A stretch of DNA of 64,000 bases from Phragmites australis (GCF_958298935.1 NC_084921.1:43371001-43435000), one strand, 5' to 3'. Counted from the stretch's first letter, positions 25,081 through 37,800 are shown. Program-made: numbers and translations. The notes: generated from the letters alone by a model not told the origin.

Positions 25081-25093
25081 GCTCTTGATACCA
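25081..25093 (-). other. Copia primer-binding site
   Basis: The minus strand reads TGGTATCAAGAGC, abutting the LTR edge at 25094, the classic copia arrangement complementary to initiator tRNA-Met. Confidence 0.85.
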
Positions 25094-25305
25094 TGTTAAA
25101 CAACAAAGAATCAATGAAAGAATTTGATCGGCTCACCACAACCTTTGGGCGGCCTGAACCTTATATAGGTTGCTATCGTGCAGAATACAAGATACTAACA
25201 ACAACAGATAAGCTATGGATTGGTTATAATCAAATCTTCGGATTCTAGGAATTACAATCAATCTCTGGATTCTAAGGATCACAAACATGTCAATAATCTT
25301 TAACA
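25094..25305 (-). repeat. Copia 5' LTR (212 bp)
   Basis: Bounded by TGTTAAAC at 25094 and CTTTAACA ending at 25305, a clean inverted pair TGTTAAA/TTTAACA. A minus-strand TATA box (ACCTATATAA) lies at 25161-25170. Confidence 0.85.
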
Positions 25306-25950
25306 CTGCAGCTGCGGCACGTCGTCGCGAGCGTTCTGCCGGGTGAACGCGGCCGCGTGGAGTTCGTCGCCGGGGACATGTTCGAGCACGTTCCCAAGTC
25401 GGACGCCGTCCTCCTCAAGGTCAGGCGCACTTCACTTGGCCATCAGCTGCTGCTGATCACTACTTCGCCTTGTGAAACTGAAGAATGATGTTACGGTTGC
25501 TATGAGCTTGTCGTGCAGTGGATCCTGCATGGATGGGATGATGAGAAGCGCGTGCGGATACTGCGTCGGTGCAGGGAGGCGATCCCGGTGAAGGAGGCCG
25601 GCGGCAGGGTGATCGTGATGGACCTGGTGGTGGGGTCGAGCCCAGCGGACGAGAAGGCCACCGAGACGCAGCTGTTGTTGGACGTGATGATGATGAGGGT
25701 GGTCGGGAGCCCCGAGCGGGACGAGCGCGAGTGGCGCAAGGTTTTCGAGGAGGCGGGCTTCAGTGGCTACAAGATCGTGGCCGTCCTCGGCATCCGGTCT
25801 GTGATCGAGGTGTACTTCGTGGTAGGGAGAGCATCCACTGTGTTCTTCCACCATCACAAAGAATACGATTTTTCATGTGACGAACAAATTGAGCATCCAC
25901 ATGCAATGCACCAGAATAGAGGTCCACAAGCAACATGGCATAAAACATAG
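25306..25950 (+). pseudogene. Plant O-methyltransferase (COMT-type) 3' fragment
   Basis: Two exons of a SAM-dependent O-methyltransferase (Methyltransf_2 family, phenolic or indole substrates). Exon 25306-25419 encodes LRHVVASVLPGERGRVEFVA, then GDMFEHVPKSDAVLLK. After a GT-AG intron, the exon from 25519 gives WILHGWDDEKRVRILRRCRE (the family's catalytic-His region), GGRVIVMDLVVG, and near the end EEAGFSGYKIVAVLGIRSVIEVY. Family members normally stop within a residue or two of IEVYP. Here the frame runs on 33 residues to a stop at 25948-25950, so the native stop is lost. The N-terminal dimerisation domain and most of exon 1 are missing, cut off by the copia LTR at 25305. It converges on ARF3 and has high GC typical of grass OMT genes. 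Confidence 0.85.
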
Positions 25951-26407
25951 CATTGGTCTTGTGTACTGATACAATCACGACCTAGGTGACTGCAACCAGG
26001 GTTCGTGATTGAGCTACACAAGTCATAGAGGAGTTAAGGACACATACGGTACATCAAAGCTGACAGACCTTCCCATAACACTGTATCTGCGTGCGAAATA
26101 CATATAGGGGCACTTTTATTGGCTTCATTGCACAATGGTTCTCAAGTATCAGCCACAAAAACTGCATGGACTGCATCAAGATAACTTGAGACGAGAACCT
26201 TGATACCTGGGGTGACCCGGTGAGGCATGGAGAGGAGTGGTTCACCAAAGATACTTCGTTGACTTCTTGTGCAAATGACTTGTGCAGACCAATAGAGAGG
26301 GTGAGGTCAAATGGCAGCTTGCGGCATACGCCGGGGTACTGGCAAAGTAAAAATTCTTGCTAAGCACTTTGAAGTACTCAGATCATTACCGAAGCAGCAA
26401 TGTAGCA
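25951..26407. other. Intergenic and ARF3 3' untranslated region
   Basis: Lies between the OMT fragment and the ARF3 stop codon. No gene seen; the part next to 26407 is probably ARF3 3' UTR. Confidence 0.5.
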
Positions 26408-29400
26408 TCACATTCCAAAGGGAGCGGCACAGATAGCTGGAAGAGCAGCACTCGGGGTCGAGCGGTTGTACCCAAACAAGTCAAGCATCCGTGGATTTTG
26501 GCACTCAGTCTCATAGTTCCCTTCCTTGACACCATCATCATCCGCTGGCAAAATCTTCTCAGTCAAGGAAAAACCAAAAAGCCTGCAGCTAGTTTTGCGA
26601 ACCTCCCTTCTGCCAGATACAATCTTACCAGCATCTCCAGGTGCTGAAGCTCTTCTAGTCTCGAATTGCTCCAAGTTAATTTGACCAGGCGCTTCATGCT
26701 GTGCCCTGGTCCAAGTTTCCCACGGCACATCAAATGGGCCAGGCTGATTGCCATTTGCACCTTCACCATCAATCTTGCTTGCCAATCCAAGCTGTGAAAC
26801 CACTGTCTGGTTAAACATATGACCGGGGTAGGGAGAGGGCACTTGTGCTGCTGGCGGAGTAGATAGCGTGAGAGAACATTCTTGAGCTGCAGCTGATAAT
26901 CCATTCACAGCAGCCGACCTATGCATATAACTATGCGGCCCATGTCCACCTTTCACTGAACATGCCTCAGACATCATTCCTTGGAACATAGGAACTGCCC
27001 GAGAAATTTCTTGACCTTGCAAGACCTCTGAGAATCCAATAGATTCACTGAAGCCTACAGATTGGTAGGTAACACCGGAGTTCTGCACCACAAGTCTGCT
27101 TGTTGGACCACTCAACATGCAGCTTCGTGCATTAGTAAGGAACATCCTAGCATCAGAAGATTGAAACTGTGCGACCTCAGCTGTTCGAGGAGCACATGTA
27201 ACATGACGAGTTCTAAAACCCATCAATTCTTGACCTTGCAAGACCCTGGGTAACTTTCCAGTTTCCACGGAGTCAGTACAACCATTCCCTGCAATATCTA
27301 ATGCAACAGTCAATTAGTATACAGTTAAAGGATAGTGTATATGTGTCCAGAAATTAGCCTCGTGCTATGGGAACTTACACATAGTTGGAACGCCCAAATT
27401 TCCCTGAGGGCACAACTTGGTTCTTTTAGAACTGGATGTAGACAGAGAATGGGCAACAGAGACTGAACCACCAACTACCTCGATCTCCCATGGAGATACT
27501 CTATCTTGGCCGTTGCAGTTAGTACCATCCTCCCATCTTACCTGTATGGAAAGGCAACACTTAGCTTGCAGATATTAGTTAATATACATAGCTCAGTTTC
27601 ATTATGAATATATGGCACAGTTACGAATTGAATTAATCATCAGTGGATATAGCATATATTATTTCTTATTTCAAAGGGAAACAGGTCAAACATCATCAGT
27701 TCTTGCTACCTGGCAAACATTTTCACCACTATGACTTGTTTGTGGTCTTGGACAAATACCTGTAGCCGAAAGTCAAAACCTAAAAAATTTCTAAGTTACT
27801 AGGCACATCACGTGGTAATAAGGTTTTGACATCCGTTAGGGTGGAGTTGATCATCCCTTTATAATATTTAGGCTGGTGGTTTGATTCAAATCTCCTCATA
27901 AGCTTGCCAATGAGGGAGAGTTATAGACTTATAGTGCATTTGTGACTCTACCTTGGTCATAAGATGTGAAGTAAGAGTTTTAGTATAGCACGCATGATTA
28001 TTTCCCACCAGGTTATGATTTAAAACGTTACATAAAACTATCATTTAGCCAACAATAACAAGTTAACAATAGCACGAGGCTAGTATTGTCTGTGCTGTTG
28101 CATTTCTCTTGTGGTAGGGGTTATACGCCAAAGTCCTTGCTTTATTGATCAAAGCCCAAGGACCTTCCACGTTTATGGGTTACCATTCTCGTCCCTTAAC
28201 TCCCTTAACACAAGACTACACTAGAAACCATCTTTACCAGAATCCAACCAATTTACAAGAGATATAGATATATAAAAGGTTGCCAGGCAGCTGGCAATAA
28301 TGAGATTCAGAGTCAAGAGCTTAATAAAATCAGCTGAAGTGCATACCAGCAGGCTTCTCCACTTTGAGCCAGGCCATTTCATGAGGTCTACTTCACTAAT
28401 GCCAATGACCATTCCAGACCGCCTAAAACATAGGAAGTAAGAAACAAAGTATTGCATACAACCAAAATTTAGTTGAATTGAGAAGGACAGACCTTTCCTT
28501 AACATCTTCATTCTCGCACTGGAAGTTGATCCTCGTTCCAATGCAAACTGAATGGTTGAGGCTCTTCAGGAACTTCGGATATGGAATAATATACTCTGAA
28601 GCAGTAGCTCTGCAGAGAAAGAATTCAAATTGAAATCTGTCAGATGATTTTATTCTCAACCACTCAAAAGCATCTATTTACTCTACTTGACAGGGAATTT
28701 GACTGGTGTTTTTGTTATATACTAGCAGAAATACAAAATTGTAATATTGTGGAAGCAACTTTGATAGCAAATTGTCAATTTCCCATGGCCCGTCTTGATA
28801 CTTACAATATATACCAAGAAATGTCAGTAAAGGGAGAAAACCAGCCTCCTCGCAAGCAAGGCAGACAAATATACCAAAGGTGTTGGCTTGAAAAGTTCGA
28901 CCAGCAAAGATACAGAAAGTAACAAAGTTCCTCAATATGTCAAAGTTTATGTTTTAACGACGATCACCACTTAACTTTACTGTTGAAAAGAATTGAACTT
29001 TTCACAGTATATCATCTTACCAACATCATATTGTACCGAGTCTGTATTACATGTCTAATTTAAAGAAACATTGGCTGTACCAAAATGAATAATTTATGTT
29101 TAATCAACAAACCTTGGATTGTAAGAAATGTGAAAAGCACTTCTATGTTTCAAGGAATCAGCTACAGCAGACAATGTATGCCGCTTTGAACTGTCACTAC
29201 TGAAATCTTGAAAAAGGGCCTCATTTTTAAGCTGAATGGCTCTCCTTACGCCCAGTCTTAGTTCACCATCATCACCTCTACAAAGGTAAAGAAAAAACAC
29301 TTTGCTGAAAAAGAAAAATACGAATACAAAGTAGTTAGGCTACCGCATTGTTCATGTGCTTACCGGAGAAATAAGACTGCATCCCCTGAAACCAGTTTCT

Positions 29401-31352
29401 TTTTATTGACAAATGAACTCCATCCAGTTGTTAAGAGATGCCTACGAGGCTGACCTGGAATGTGAAGCACTTCATCACTTGCTCGAACTAAAAGATAACC
29501 AACAGAAGTTCCATCATAATTACAATTCACAATGGATGACAAAAGTAACTCGAGCAACATTAAGATCAAAGATCAGCTCGGCCATTATTGCAAAGACACT
29601 AGTAATTGTAAGCAACAAGGTACTGCTTTAGTACAGCAAGTAATCTTCAGTGCACATAAATTCCATGGCATAATGCAATATAGCATAACATATTCACTTA
29701 ACAAAACACTAAAAAGTAGAGATGCATTACAGAACTCCTATCAGCAAGATTTGAAATGCAAAACCAAGAAAAAGTTTAATGTCCCGAAAATAGAAATTTC
29801 AAAGTGTTGAAGCTACATATGTCATATATTTCATAATGGTGACTACAATATTCTTCCAAAATTAGGCTATGCGTACGTGTTTTAAAGCTAACAGAGCTTA
29901 GCACTGGTCTTTATTTGCCTCTGAAATACAAAAGCATATGGAAGCATCATCCATAAGTTCCACATAAAAGTGTCAAATCATCAAATGAAACATTCATTTG
30001 CAACTAAGCACATATTGCAAAATGGGCATTGCCCACTCCTTGCCAAGTAAGGCTGAATCACTGATCTCACCCCTATAAATATGGCGGAACTTCCAGTTTG
30101 CTCCGTGCAAATCCTTGGCAACAAGCTCTTGAGAAGGCCTGAGCTGATTGTAATCCTAACAATGGAGACAACCAAAGGTGGTCAGCATTGTAGCAGAAGC
30201 CATGGAGCTGTTTCAACAGCCAAATGGCCCAATGAAAGATCCAGCCAGATCACCAGTGGTGCGAAGCAGTCCTCGGCAGCACGACGAGGAACAGAGAACC
30301 CTCCATGCGTGCTTGTGTCAGAGGCCGTGAGTGTTTTGCAGAACATGTGCAGCATCCGGGACTTCCTTTCAGCATCAAAATCCTCCATGTCATCTTCCCC
30401 TTCAACTCCATCACCACACAGGTTTCTCTCGAATGCCTGAACCAACAAAATGTGCAGTTTATGCGTTAAACATGCCTATAGAACCATTATAATTTTACAA
30501 TAATATTCTTTTCATATCTTTCTGGGGGGGGGGGGGGGGGGGGAACGCATAGTTCGTTATTGTTCACTATAGTTGTCGCGCTAGAATGATTTATCAGGTA
30601 CCGTAATATGCCAATAGTGGCATTCCAAATGAAATCACATTACACGAAAGACATGCCTATTTCATCCAAGAAATGCCAACGAAGTAGCTCAATAAAATTA
30701 GAAAGAACTATGCAAAGAACTAAAAATGCCTATTTCATCGAAGGCGTCTCTCCATTCCCAAATCCTCTTGAGCAACCGAAGCCAAACAAAATCCAAAAGC
30801 GCACACGCACACATTACGTATGCTTACACCACGCTCAGAACTGAAAACGAAACGGGGCCGACACAATTGACACCCCAAAAATCTCATCCAATCACGGGGA
30901 ACATGAAACCCCCCCCGCCCCCAGTGAGCATGCGAATCCAATCGAGTGATTGTAAGCAGATTTTTACCTCGCCCTCCGCCACCAGCGCCAGCCGCACGTA
31001 CACCTCGTCCGTCGCCGCATCCGCCTGCACACAGCCATGCGAGCCCCGTCAATCGAACCCCAAAATAGCCGCACCCCTAAAACCCCTCACAAATAAGGCA
31101 CAGCGCTCCTGCACTCACGCATAGCTCGACGTCCGCGACGCGGCACACCACGTGCGGCGGCAGGTCCACCGCGACATCCCCGCCACCGGCAGCAGCCAGG
31201 TGGCCCTGCGGCAGGTACACTACCAAGCTGCCCCGCCGCGGCAGCGCCACCACGGGCCCCGCGCACGCGTGCCACAGCTCCCGGCATACCACAGGCGGCG
31301 GCGGCGGCCGCTCCTCACCCTCGCTGTCCACCATGTTGAGATCGATGCCCAT
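26408..31352 (-). CDS. ARF3: Auxin response factor 3 (ETTIN-type), ten exons, 686 aa
   Basis: Auxin response transcription factor of the ARF3/ETTIN clade, a nuclear regulator of organ polarity and floret patterning in other plants. Exons (minus): 31119-31352, 30968-31024, 30254-30436, 30071-30155, 29364-29454, 29113-29277, 28493-28609, 28347-28422, 27379-27541, 26408-27297. All junctions are GT-AG and phases agree, giving 2061 nt. Start ATG at 31350-31352 (MGIDLN). Residues 26-31 read LWHACAG. The B3 DNA-binding domain is about 129-231 ([20 protein letters not shown] to [13 protein letters not shown]). The ARF middle domain is about 255-345 ([44 protein letters not shown]). The tail has two VLQGQE motifs (409-414, 482-487) and SCRLFGFSL. 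There is no PB1 domain, the ETTIN-clade trait. Both VLQGQE codings are tasiR-ARF sites. Intron 2 holds a G20 run. No damage was seen; the gene looks functional. Confidence 0.95.
27008..27028 (-). promoter_or_regulatory. tasiR-ARF target site 2 (distal) in ARF3 mRNA
   Basis: The plus strand here reads TTCTTGACCTTGCAAGACCT, essentially the TAS3-derived tasiR-ARF itself, so the ARF3 mRNA is almost perfectly complementary. It encodes EVLQGQE. TAS3 siRNAs loaded in AGO1 are known to cleave ARF2/3/4 mRNAs at these sites. Confidence 0.92.
27227..27246 (-). promoter_or_regulatory. tasiR-ARF target site 1 (proximal) in ARF3 mRNA
   Basis: The plus strand reads TTCTTGACCTTGCAAGACCC; the mRNA codes RVLQGQE. 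Two such sites about 200 nt apart is the ARF3/ETTIN arrangement (ARF2 has one). Confidence 0.92.
30524..30543. repeat. G20 homopolymer in ARF3 intron 2
   Basis: Twenty consecutive G on the plus strand (C on the ARF3 sense strand) inside the intron between exons 30968-31024 and 30254-30436. The exact length may be a sequencing estimate. Confidence 0.9.
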
Positions 31353-31448
31353 GGCGCCCACAACCACTAGGGTTCCGGCTCCGGTCCCGGCCTCCCGCGG
31401 TAGTGCGCCCGTGTGGTTCGCCGCTCGCCCCCCTTCAGGACAAGCCGG

Positions 31449-31523
31449 TTAAAAGGCGGCACCGGCCGCGACCCCGCGGAGAGGAGAGGAGGGTGAGGAC
31501 GAAGAGGATGAGCACCAACCCAT
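31449..31523 (-). promoter_or_regulatory. Upstream ORF in the ARF3 leader
   Basis: ATG at 31521-31523 on the minus strand opens a 24-codon frame (MGWCSSSSSP...AAGAAF) ending with TAA at 31449-31451, 97 bases before the ARF3 start. uORFs in ETTIN and MONOPTEROS leaders are known to make translation depend on reinitiation (ribosomal protein L24). Whether the transcript starts far enough upstream here is inferred, not seen. Confidence 0.5.
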
Positions 31524-34311
31524 TAATGCCTCCGGGCCCGTCACTCTCCAGCCATCTCCTTCTCAGTCAGTCAGTCAGGCCCCCATGCCTCTGCTCCTGC
31601 GGCGACCGCTTCCTCCCCGTCCCACCTCGGCTGCCGCGATCGATGCCGGTAGCTGTTGCTTCCTGGGCTGCTGCCGCTGCGTCACTGTGGCCAGCCTGCG
31701 ACGCCCATGCCTTTATGACGCTCCTGTTTCGTGAGCTGTGATGTGAAGCGAAGCCGAGGTGAGGTGCGGCTGATGAGAGGAGCGGAGAGCAGAGCCACTG
31801 GGGTGGGGTGGGGGTGGGGAGAGGTCCGGAGAGGTGATGGATGGATTGGACGGGCTGTTTCCTTTTGCCGTTGGGCGCCGGGATTTTTTTGGCTGCTGCA
31901 TTGTTGCGGAGTGGCACGGCGCTGCGCTGCTGTTGAGCGCTTACTGGCCACCGTGCGCGGCCGCAGCAGCAGCAGGCTGCTTTAGGTGCCACTGTTCCCC
32001 CACCAGGAGGCCACCCGCCAGCGCCTCGGGGAAAGAGTGCACGGTGTCGTCCTCTCCACATTACTCTCTCTTTTGGCAGGACTTTTTTTTTAACCGCTCA
32101 AAACTCTGGTCGGCAGTACTTCAACATCCAGCTTTACGTCGAATATGGAATTTATAAATTAATATAAAGTAATTTAAGTATTTATTTTTGGTTTAGAATA
32201 TAAATAAAATGATTTATTTAAAGATCCTTAGTGTACTCTTAGTTTTAGCTCTATGAGCTTCTAAAGCTACGAATATACTGTTTTAAAAAAATTAGAACTG
32301 AAAGTCTATTAAACAGGCCATAAGTCTTTGGAACGGTGTGATTTCAAATTTTCGACCGTGGTTTTGGACTGGATTCATCTTGATTCGTTTGATCGGATTA
32401 GGTTCGTCCTCAGCTTGTAGCTTCATGGGAGCAGCTGCAACATTTTGCAGGTGGGTGAATAGCGTCTGTAGGTCAGGAGATGGTCTGTAGCTGTAGGATG
32501 TTATGGTTCTGGGTCGGGTGGGAGCAGTGCTGCTTCCATGCCGTGGCTGGACACGTGTTAATGGTGACCATGTCTTGCCGGTGCCCTTCAATGGCAAGGT
32601 AGCAGTCGACGGACGGATCTGACCGGGGCCTGTCGCAATCGAATAGGCGATAAGTACATGCGCAGCGATTAAGTAATGAGAGCCTTCTCTCCGTCACTCT
32701 CGCTCACGCACACCCCCATTGCCTTTGCCTGCCTGTTTCGTCTCCGTGTAAGACAGGGAACCAACAACGGTGGTAGCAACTGGTGCCCCGTCCACCTCAA
32801 CGCAACAAAGCGGTGTGGCGTGGCCATACGGGAACCGGGGAACGTGGTAGGATCGGGCCATTTCATGTCGCCACTGCCCGTCCACCGGCAGCCGTGTTGC
32901 TCCTTCGCTTTACACATCGACACGGGCATGCACATGCGCCCGTCTTGTATTGGAGTAGCATTCAGCAACGGTCAGGCCAAGGGTAAATCTTCCTGCGCCG
33001 ACGATACGGATCCACCACTACCCACGTACCGGTACCGCCGTGTGACGGACATGGACGCGCTTGGCCGCTTGCCGGCGCTGATGCATCTGGCCGAGCCTCG
33101 TGCGGTGACGACGGCGTAAAACGGTAAAAGGGGGACGAGTCACCGTGGGGCAGCAGAAGACAGCGGAGGAGCGAACCGTCGTATCGTCCCGGCCCCCGCG
33201 CCTTGGCCTTACCCACCGGGACGCTTTCGCTATTTACCGGCCGTGTGGGCCGCTCTGCCGCGGCAGCAGCTATCCCGGGGGTCGCTCCGCTCCCGTGCAC
33301 GGCGCTTACGTTTTCTTCTGATGGTCTCTCTTGGTGAATGGTGGCAGAGTATGCTACCAGTCTACCACACCTTTACTTCAGTAGAACGGGGGATCCGAAT
33401 CTTGCTTTTGCACGAACGGCATCTGAAGGTCTGGCCACAACAGGAGCTGTGTTCTGTTTCCGGCCTCTGATGCAGTGTTGGTGGGCTGGCTTTGTTGCTA
33501 ATCTGCTGATGGTTTCCGGACATCCCTCTCTGATGCAGTGTACCGACAGATAACCGGGTTTAGAGTTATCTGCAGGAACTTGCGGATTTACGGTTAGAAA
33601 CGGACGACGTAAGGGACGGAGGGAGGCAGAAGCACAGGACGCCTTTTGCAGCGAGTGATGACTTCTTCGCTGCCTGCTGCTGCCTTTGCCTGTGGGGCAT
33701 CACAGGACACGGGTGGCACATCGGGTGACAAGACATAAGGCCGTTCTGCTTGCGCGGGCCCTGCGGGTCGTGTCGACTTTCCCCGCAGGGGACTAACCAG
33801 TAAACACGGCCCACGGGCCCTACGGGTCGACATTCAGATCTGAAATAGTTCAAAACAGACATACTAGTAGATATTTTTATTTTTATTTTAAAATATAAAA
33901 ATAAAAATCTGATTCGTCGTCGGTTAACAACTCTTCACGTGCAATGAAAAGGGCCAGCCCCCATCAAAATCAAAATATAAAGTGGCCATGTGTTCGTCGG
34001 ATCCTCTGTTTCACCGGTGCTGATATTCTCTCTCTCTCTCTTTTCCATTTCAGAACTCTGCTTTTCCAGATATCCTTGGTGATATACATTGACATTCAGA
34101 CATTGTCCATTTACTGGTATTTGCCGGGATACTCTTGTCCTGATTAAGTGTCTTGTTCTGGTGGCGGGTGCATTAAAAAGCTATTGATAAGTTCACCGAC
34201 TGTTTTGAGCCCCAAAAGAAGAAGAAAATAATGCGCTTTTTTAGAAGAAAATAATGCTCACGCTGGGAATCCAACCCTTATTGGTGAGCGGTGACCATAC
34301 CAATCATATGG
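31524..34311. other. ARF3 upstream region, no other gene recognised
   Basis: GC-rich near ARF3 (31.5-32.1 kb), then mixed composition. ORFs here, including 32676-33119, show no recognisable domain and overlap frames on both strands, so I do not call them genes. A near-perfect AT palindrome lies at about 33870-33911 (arms AGATATTTTTATTTTTATTT and its complement), probably the core of a small MITE. Confidence 0.5.
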
Positions 34312-34540
34312 TGTTGGTGGATTTGGTTGTAAATGTAAAGTTGAGGACTAAAATGTAAAAAGATAGGAAAATGAGAATAAGACACACATTAAAGATCGAG
34401 ATGTCTGAACGTCTTGGACGACAGGTCCGAACGCCTCAGTCTAATTCATTCTGTTTTCCCCATTCGAATGCGTTCGTGTTTGCTCTTCCTCTCAATCCTA
34501 ACCCTAAAAATCCTCTAAATCCATCGATTAATCTTCAACA
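34312..34540 (+). repeat. Copia 5' LTR
   Basis: Begins TGTTGGTGGATTTGG and ends ATCTTCAACA, 229 bp. It is followed by TGGTAACAATAGC, a degenerate primer-binding site. It contains the telomere-like word CTAACCCTAAA. Confidence 0.85.
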
Positions 34541-34875
34541 TGGTAACAATAGCAAGTTAGTCCTGTTATTGTCACCTCGTTTTCACTGATTGATTGGTGT
34601 TCAAGGTGCTGGGTGGCTGGAATTTGGTGGAGGGGACGTCGTAGTCGTCCTCAGTTCGACCACTATAGGAGTCATTGTGGTGCTCGATTTCTTGCGCCTT
34701 TCGTTTGGTGGCTGGCTTCATGCGCTGATCACCACCGAGGCAAGACGTGGTGCCGTCCGAGGGGCGGTCATCGTTGTTATCCTAGCTGCTTGCACTCGCG
34801 CGTGGCTTCTATGGTTATATGCTCCTCATGAGGTGTTGTTATTGTTCCTTTTTCCTGCAATACTATTCTAAAATA

Positions 34876-37800
34876 TGGCTAGCAGTAGTGAAAAGTCGGT
34901 TAATTCCAACATTGAAAACTGTGTGAGATTTTTAGCAAAATGATGGAACATCCTAGAGGTGTTTCAGAAGTTGTTAAGTATGTTCTTAGCCTAATACGGT
35001 GAAATTATCGGGGTCAGAGAATTATGTTAGTTGGGCTCGTCAAGCTAAACTAATTTTGAGCTCATATGGGTATGAGAACCTACTTCTTGCTGAGGATAGA
35101 AAAGAGAAAGGAGATGATGATCCAGGGAGTAGGCAACTCAATGACAGGGTGCTTGTGTGGCTTTTGAGCAGTATGGAACCAACAGTTCGAGAGCAAGTTG
35201 AAATCTTGGCAACAGTTGTGGAGGTGTGGTCAACTTTGGACACACAATTTGCAGGAAAATCAAATAAGATGCAAGCTACTCGTATTATGCATGAGCTAAT
35301 CCATTTAAAGCAAGGCACAAAAATTGTGACGGAATATGCTAGTGAGGTGAAGAAATTATACAGGGATTTACATTATTACCATCCATTTGAGTCCCTGGAC
35401 AAGAAATACATGGTTCCAATCATTTGTGAGCAAGCTTTTCTTGGATGGTCTGAGTCAAGAATTTGATCTTCGTCATCAACTCATTTTTTCTAAGTCTGAA
35501 TGGCCCAGTTTGGATGAAATCATTTCTAGTATCATTGAAGAAGAAATCAGACTAGGCCTTCCCAAATTGGATGATTATAGGAGAGTTGATGCTAGTGTTG
35601 CCTTGTCTATGAAGGGCAGCCGCACACCAAAGTCACGTTGTGATAAAGGCAAAAAAATATATTCTGTAAGCATTGTCAACGTGAAGGTAATGTCTTAGAG
35701 AAGTGCTTTAAGTTGCATGGCTATCCTTCTGGGTGTAAAAAGGGGAGATCTCAACTAGGAGGAGCTCAAAGTGGCAAGTGGAACCAGTCACACACATTGA
35801 ACATGAACGGGCAATTCCGGTGGTAGATATGCAAGCTCTTGAAGAATACAAATCTAAGCTCAAGCTCTCGAAGGGTGTACCATCTGCTCAAGGTTCCTCT
35901 ACTGTTGATTATAGTTTCCATGCCACATCTCAATGTATAAAACCCCAGACTCATGCATCAATTCCTCAGTCTAAACCTTAGATTGTTGATTCTAGAGCCA
36001 CTAACCACATGATAGGAACATCAAACCTATTCACTTCCTACACATCCTATTGGTAAAGACAAGATGTGTAGCTGATGGATCCACAGTTCCTATTACAGGG
36101 CGTGGATCTATCCAGTGCACAAAAACCTTGTCCTTGTCATCAGTTCTACATGTCCCTAATTTCCCAATTAACGTTTTATCTATTAGCTCAATTACAAGAT
36201 CCCTCAACTATAGAGGTCTGTTTGATCCTTCTCATTGTACTTTTCAGGAGCTAGGGACAGGGAGAATTCTTGGGATTGAGACTATGCATAATGGACTCTA
36301 TTATCTTAATGAAGGAAGTGATGAAGTTGCACTTGCAACTAAGATGTCTCCATGTCAAAAACTGTTACTATATCATCGTAGGCTTGGGCATCCCTCTTTT
36401 GGTACCTTAGCACGTATTTATCCTCCTCTTTTTAGTTCGTGTCCTAGGGAGTCTCTTGTATGTGATGCTTGTGAACTAGCTAAGTATACAAGAGTCCCAT
36501 ATCCCAGCTTGGGTTCAAGAAGTAAAAAATTATTTGATGTTATTCATTATGATGTTTGGGGACCTTGTGAGGTGCACTCTATTACTGGACAGCAATAATT
36601 CATGACCTTTATTGATGGTTTTAGTCGTTATACTTGGCTTTACTTGTTAAAACACAAAAGTGATGTGCTTATGGTTTTCAAAGATTGTGTGCTCTTATCA
36701 AAAATAAGTTTGGAGACACTGTTAAAGTTTTACGTTCTGACAATGGTACGGAGTATGTTAACCAGGATTTCGAGCGGTTTCTTGCCTTACATGGCGTAGA
36801 ACATCAAACAACTTGTGTTAACACGCCAGAGCAACATGGTGTTGAAGAACGTAAAAACAGACATCTGCTTGATGTTGCTCATTCTCTTGTGTTCACAATG
36901 AATGTTCCTAAGTTTCTTTGGGGTGAGGCAATTAAAACGGTAGCATATTTGATAAATCGTATGCCTCTACGTATCCTTGAGAATAATTCCCCTGCCAAGT
37001 TACTTTTAAAATCAAATGGTTTCGTTGTCGCTCCAAAGGTTTTTGGTTGTGTGTGCTTTGTTCATGATTATAGAAATTATGTTGGAAAGCTTGATCCTAC
37101 TCAGAAGGGTTACAAGTGTTGGTGTCCATCAGAACATCGCTTCTTTGTGAGCATGGATGTGACATTTCATGAATATGAACCATATTATAGCCCAACCAAT
37201 AATATTTGGATTACTTTGTCCTCATCTGAAGCAGAACAAGAGAGAACGAGTAACGGTGGAGGAATTCTTGTAGGCTCTATTATTTCTCCTACTTCAGGCG
37301 TGTCTCTCCCTAGGAATAATCATGGCTCAAGTCAGGGGGAGGGAGCCAATCATGATAACAATGATGGCAGTAAAAATTCTAACCATAGAGACATACCTTC
37401 ACAAGATGTAGAATTCACTATGCATGAGGACCATATATGACTTCTCATTCTCCTAGTCATAATGCTCCTCCTAGCACCTTAGAGCAAGGGGATAATCAAC
37501 CTTCCATGCAAATTTCACCATAGAATGACTTACCCATTGCCTTGAGAAAACCTACTAGATCATCCACAGTCTCAACACGCCTTAGAGACTATGTTGGATA
37601 TAAGCATGACATTGCCAACCTCATTTCCTATAAGCAATGTAATACTTCCTTCATGAGTTTTATAGCTTATTTTGATTCTGTGACCATACCTACCAACTGA
37701 AAATCAGCTAAAAAGGATCATAAGTGGAAGGAAGCAATGCTTGAAGAGATGAGGGACTTGGAAAAAAAGTAAAACTTGGGAGCTTGTGGATCTACCACCT

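Larger units (their letters stand above)
22560..25305 (-). mobile_element. Ty1/copia retrotransposon, internally deleted, left end truncated
   Basis: A minus-strand copia element whose 5' LTR is 25094-25305, whose primer-binding site is 25081-25093, and whose gag-pol remnant runs leftward to about 22620. The 3' LTR is missing; the element ends against the Ty3 LTR. On the right, the LTR is followed directly by O-methyltransferase exon sequence (CTGCAGCTGCGGCAC), so it inserted in that gene or beside it. Confidence 0.85.

Noticed and set aside
32676..33119. 147-aa open frame upstream of ARF3
   Set aside because: No recognisable domain, overlapped by comparable frames on both strands, no TATA or start context. 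Chance ORF in GC-rich DNA.
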